This document shows, in pieces, positions 5,449 through 8,637 of a DNA stretch of 8,637 nt. The DNA lies in the NCBI GenBank assembly GCA_002496955.1, contig DALZ01000152.1, forward strand, positions 1 through 8,637, given 5' to 3'. How positions within the stretch are numbered: position 1 is the stretch's first letter; every line of letters begins with the position of its first letter. A program made the position numbers and the translations under genes. Origin of the DNA: Euryarchaeota archaeon UBA128 (GTDB taxonomy: Archaea > Thermoplasmatota > Poseidoniia > Poseidoniales > Poseidoniaceae). A model generated the notes under the pieces. That model did no database searches, had not been told where the DNA came from, and saw only the letters and a list, made by a program, of their open reading frames with translations.

Positions 5449-8400
5449 CATCGCCCACCTCCTCATCATTCACTAAGTCGCCTCTGGCTTGTAAATCGTC
5501 AAATATCGCATCGAGATTAATGCCATCGTTGGCTAATTCATGTAATAATCGTGCAGGGTCCGATAAATCTCTTTCGATGCGAGTGGCCTTTACTTCGACG
5601 TCTGTTAACCGCCCATACAGGGAGCCATACAGGGAATCTGCCCGTTTGATTAAAATTGACACCCCTACCGCGAGTATTCCAACATAAGCGGCAATTGTCA
5701 GTAAATTCTCTTGGCTAGTGTCGATCTGTGGCGGTATTCCAAGGACAACACCTAATAATCCAAATACAGGTAAGGCCAGTATTATACGTAGTTGCCTTCG
5801 ACTGTCTGCCAAGGCTTGGAAATGGTCCGCATACAGTGTAGATACCCCTTTTCGAGCCCTCTGGTAATCCTCGTGGATTAATCTAAATTCATCAGTTGAC
5901 ATCCACGTCATGCGCCAAATATACAGGGCGGCAATAAGCAATACTGCAGGACCCCAATAGATTATGTTGAACAGATGGAAGGCAAAGCCGAAGGCAAGAA
6001 CCCCTGCATAGGTAGCAAACAAGCGGAACTTTTCGTTTTGCCCATTCAACCGGGCAAGGACTAGAGCCAGAAGCCCAAAGATGATGAATGCCACAAAGGA
6101 TGAGGATTGTCCGGGGGACCATGAGTAAACCTCATCCTTGTAGACATATCTATCATTAGATTTCACATTCTTTACACCAGATATCGGGTCGATGTCCACG
6201 ATTTCCGCTACACAGGTGCCATCGATTGATTGACGCCACCAGTCAATAGTGTCGGAGGTGACATCCCAACTGACTTCCCTGACGCTGTTGTTCTCAAGGC
6301 GTCCAATTTCGTGATTTTCGGTATTTATTGTGGACCCTGAGCACTTCAAAGATACTGTGAAAGCCAATGCCTCAGCAGTTCCCTCGTTGCGTATTCTTGC
6401 TGTTATAATGGCATCTGTACCTTCTTCTAAATTACCTTCGCTAATCCACAACCGAGTAATGCTTGGGTCTGCATAAGTATCGAGTTTGAAGGTGAAGGTT
6501 GATTGATTAAAGGTTTGATAATTATCCTTTTCAAAGAGTCTGAAAGTTAAATCCCAACCGTCACCTGCGAGGGCTCTTGCGGGGGGAGTAACTTGGATAG
6601 TGATTGGGTTGCCAGTATCCCATGCTTCTCGTTGTGGGAGCGTTATTCTGTGTTCTGGTCCAGCTGAGCCGGCCCCACAATCAGCAGGAGGTATGGACAG
6701 AGCAATTTGGTTTTCGTTCCCCTGATATGAAAAATTCCATACATAGTCAGTCGGAGACTCTGAAACTTCATTGGAGTCATATATGCGCTGGGCAGCACAC
6801 AACTCTAATTCATAAATTGCTGTGTCACTATTGCCAACGGGAATGTGTGAATAGGTGATGTCGAACGGATAGGGCCCTTCCCTGTCGTCCGGTTGTAAGT
6901 TAAAATCACTGCTAGCAAAGAACCTAGACATCACTAAAGTAGAATTTAGATAACCCTCCCCACTGACATCGGTTTGTTGTGGTAATAGATGGATGGATAG
7001 TTGAGCTTGATCGCTCAAAACAGGTGTTGCATCGGTACTACTAACCATGAAACTGAATGATATGTTAGTGTTGAACGGTAAAAATAGACTCTGTGGGGGA
7101 AGTTGTGTGAATTCCCACTTTAGGCTGTCTACCTCTGTTCCTGGATTGAATATGTTGGCGGTCAAATCCACCGTCACATCACGATTGCCGGTATTTGCTA
7201 CAGTTGCCATAAATGTTCGATTCCATTGGGCATGATATTCCATCGTATCCTGCCATTCAACAACATCGAGAATAAACATTGGTGAAATCGACATCTGAAC
7301 AGTCCGTAATCCCTCAACAACGCCGGTTTCATCGACTAAACTGATAGTCAAACTATACACTTTGCCATCATCTAAGTATATGCCGTCACCCAATTCTGGA
7401 ACTGTAACTGTGACACTGGCTTGGGTTGTTTCTCCAATATCCAATGCCATCTGTTGAGAAGTTGGGACAACTAACCATTCGGCCTCTACTACTGCTAGTT
7501 GAACATCGACCACCTCAGCAAGATTGCCTTCATTGGTTACAGTGTAGTCGATCACTCTTTCTTCTCCTGGTAGAACTGCTATTTGTTCGGGAGCCTCAAT
7601 TATGAGATTGCGCTGTTCGCTAACGTTAGCGATTATTTCGGCGGTGAAAACTTGATTATCGTCGGTCTCAACGCGCAAGGTAGCACTGTAGCCAGCGTCT
7701 GAAATTGCGTCATCACTTGCTATGAGCCGAATTTTAATTGATTCAGTAAATCCTGCGCCAACGAGAATCTCGTTAGGAGTTTCGAGAGCGAAGGTGACCT
7801 CTCCCGCTAAAGAGTCATCTAACGAAAGTGAATAGGTTGTTGGAATGTTTCCTGTGTTGCTGAGAAACACTCTTGCAAGCGGGCGTTCATCAACTAAAGT
7901 ATTAATGTCAACCACTTGAGTGGCTGGCGAAATACTTGCATTGACAAACGGACCAATTTCGACGGTCACTGGGATTACGTCAATTAATATCCCCGTCAAA
8001 GCATCTTCTACCTTGATGTTGATGTCTCTGGTAGTATATGCGGCAGTTCGGTCATCAATGGTGACAATTAAATCAAATTCTCGTAGATGAGAATTTCCTT
8101 CAAGTGGTTGATCAGCAAAGTCTGACTCCAAGTCCAATATCGTATCAGAATTGCCGCCATTGGTGCTAATAGACGCGACCCAGCCGTCGGGTAAGTCATC
8201 CAATACAGACAAACGGTATGATGAGAGGTCGTTACCAGTATTGTTTAGCATAAGGGGGAGTGTATTCACTTCAGTCAATGACAAGTCCGTGAACGGACCC
8301 TTATCGACAATATCAGCGCCCTGAACAGACGGGATATTTATTGTGATGTTACGGGAGACTGGTGGAATCTCGAAATGACTAGGTATGCCCGACCGATTAA

Positions 8401-8637
8401 CTGACGCAACCACTGGGATAACGATAGTTCCTGCAAGAGGATATTCATTGTTATCCGGACCTTCGATAGTGAGCAGACCAGCAACTGTGGCGCCCAACGC
8501 GATTGGTTCCAAAGTTTCATTTGTGACGCTGGTATTCCATCGGTTAGTTTCTGCGAAGCCACCGCTATTGGCGGGCGTGAATACCTTTGTGCCATTGGAA
8601 ACTGAGGCGTTAATGGTGGGTATCAGCAAAGTATTCA
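5441..8637 (-). CDS. Large membrane protein with tandem extracellular beta-sandwich domains (N terminus cut by window edge)
   Basis: The frame is open to the right edge, so the N terminus is missing; TTG at 8627-8629 is only the first possible start codon inside the window, and numbering here counts from it (1062 residues). Residues 1-840 are extracellular in style: beta-rich domains marked by repeated NTGN/NEGN motifs (NNTGND 129-134, SNTGNI 257-262, TNEGNL 365-370, ANTGNR 478-483, RNEGTA 747-752), as in NEW3/CARDB-type domains, with about 15 N-x-S/T sequons and four cysteines (611, 651, 763, 806). Then come about five membrane helices (844-862, 868-888, 891-906, 946-964, 975-994), with the loops at 860-868 and 906-945 basic, and a cytoplasmic tail ending in acidic residues. 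No enzyme motif is visible. The next gene starts within its stop region. It may be an envelope or stator anchor of the archaellum, or a surface adhesin; function is not known. Confidence 0.7.
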   Translation of the reverse strand, partial: NTLLIPTINASVSNGTKVFTPANSGGFAETNRWNTSVTNETLEPIALGATVAGLLTIEGPDNNEYPLAGTIVIPVVASVNRSGIPSHFEIPPVSRNITINIPSVQGADIVDKGPFTDLSLTEVNTLPLMLNNTGNDLSSYRLSVLDDLPDGWVASISTNGGNSDTILDLESDFADQPLEGNSHLREFDLIVTIDDRTAAYTTRDINIKVEDALTGILIDVIPVTVEIGPFVNASISPATQVVDINTLVDERPLARVFLSNTGNIPTTYSLSLDDSLAGEVTFALETPNEILVGAGFTESIKIRLIASDDAISDAGYSATLRVETDDNQVFTAEIIANVSEQRNLIIEAPEQIAVLPGEERVIDYTVTNEGNLAEVVDVQLAVVEAEWLVVPTSQQMALDIGETTQASVTVTVPELGDGIYLDDGKVYSLTISLVDETGVVEGLRTVQMSISPMFILDVVEWQDTMEYHAQWNRTFMATVANTGNRDVTVDLTANIFNPGTEVDSLKWEFTQLPPQSLFLPFNTNISFSFMVSSTDATPVLSDQAQLSIHLLPQQTDVSGEGYLNSTLVMSRFFASSDFNLQPDDREGPYPFDITYSHIPVGNSDTAIYELELCAAQRIYDSNEVSESPTDYVWNFSYQGNENQIALSIPPADCGAGSAGPEHRITLPQREAWDTGNPITIQVTPPARALAGDGWDLTFRLFEKDNYQTFNQSTFTFKLDTYADPSITRLWISEGNLEEGTDAIITARIRNEGTAEALAFTVSLKCSGSTINTENHEIGRLENNSVREVSWDVTSDTIDWWRQSIDGTCVAEIVDIDPISGVKNVKSNDRYVYKDEVYSWSPGQSSSFVAFIIFGLLALVLARLNGQNEKFRLFATYAGVLAFGFAFHLFNIIYWGPAVLLIAALYIWRMTWMSTDEFRLIHEDYQRARKGVSTLYADHFQALADSRRQLRIILALPVFGLLGVVLGIPPQIDTSQENLLTIAAYVGILAVGVSILIKRADSLYGSLYGRLTDVEVKATRIERDLSDPARLLHELANDGINLDAIFDDLQARGDLVNDEEVGDDV
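5457..5463 (-). promoter_or_regulatory. Shine-Dalgarno site that fixes the start of the coiled-coil protein
   Basis: AGGAGGT on the minus strand, embedded in the coding end of the upstream membrane-protein gene. It is 5 bases before the ATG at 5449-5451 and 8 bases before that at 5446-5448. It excludes the longer start at 5467-5469, which lies upstream of the site. Confidence 0.7.
5648..6100 (-). other. Five-helix membrane bundle of the large ectodomain protein
   Basis: Residues 844-994 contain five hydrophobic segments: SFVAFIIFGLLALVLA, FATYAGVLAFGFAF, PAVLLIAALYIW, IILALPVFGLLGVVLGI and LLTIAAYVGILAVGVSILI. Positive residues cluster after helix 1, in the helix 3-4 loop (RMTWMSTDEFRL to ADSRRQ) and after helix 5, all predicted inside. 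An odd number of helices puts the sandwich domains outside and the tail inside. This is from hydropathy by eye. Confidence 0.6.

Noticed and set aside
5452..5469. Longer start (MMRRWAM) for the coiled-coil protein
   Set aside because: The AGGAGGT site lies downstream of this ATG and is well placed for the ATGs at 5446-5451.
5892..6122. Minus-strand open stretch rich in Cys and Leu
   Set aside because: It overlaps the membrane-helix part of the large protein in another frame; the composition is a shadow of hydrophobic codons.
8627..8629. TTG as the true start of the large membrane protein
   Set aside because: The frame stays open to the window edge, there is no signal peptide after the TTG, and no ribosome site is visible; the gene almost certainly begins outside the window.
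5441..8637. Large protein as a secreted protease or glycoside hydrolase with accessory domains
   Set aside because: No catalytic motif or enzyme domain is visible; all recognisable parts are beta-sandwich repeats, membrane helices and tail. An enzyme domain could still lie in the missing N terminus.

Overview
This window reads as one archaeal gene cluster, all on the minus strand, that encodes an archaellum (the rotating archaeal swimming filament). The core order, 5' to 3' on the minus strand, is two archaellins, a protein in the flaC/D/E slot, flaF, flaG, flaH and the first 90 codons of flaI. This is the classical euryarchaeal fla/arl order. The machinery is specifically archaeal: class III signal peptides on the archaellins, a KaiC-like FlaH with a clean Walker A motif, and the FlaI 'NLIY...PIFIHIY' signature. 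Genes start with strong GGAGGT-type Shine-Dalgarno sites and are packed tightly. The unusual accessory genes, the absence of haloarchaeal-style acidity and the moderate base composition make me favour a marine planktonic Thermoplasmatota archaeon (Marine Group II / Poseidoniales type). That assignment is inference, not proof.

Layout, in order of transcription (from the right edge leftwards): 8637-5441 is a very large membrane protein, cut by the window edge at its N terminus. It has tandem beta-sandwich domains outside the cell, about five membrane helices and a cytoplasmic tail. 5448-4255 is a soluble protein with an acidic N terminus, a helical/coiled-coil middle and a C-terminal beta-sandwich. 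Then follow archaellin 1 (4206-3649), archaellin 2 (3652-3077), a FlaC/D/E-position protein (3027-2167), FlaF with an inserted glycine-rich module (2165-1518), FlaG (1508-1005), FlaH (1015-284) and FlaI (272 to the left edge). The largest gaps are 49 and 48 bases; each contains an inverted repeat. Most other junctions overlap by 4-11 bases or lie within 11 bases. No RNA gene, mobile element, CRISPR array or obvious TATA/BRE promoter is visible, and there is no gene-free stretch over 300 bases.

How the genes work together: FlaI and FlaH form the cytoplasmic motor/assembly ATPase complex, FlaF and FlaG are the pseudoperiplasmic stator-like parts, and the archaellins form the filament. The slot protein probably belongs to the cytoplasmic ring or signalling adaptor. 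The two upstream genes are not standard archaellum genes. Their tight coupling to the cluster and their architecture (sequon-rich ectodomain plus membrane bundle, next to a cytoplasmic coiled-coil partner) suggest a lineage-specific envelope anchor or stator complex. This is the most interesting part of the window.
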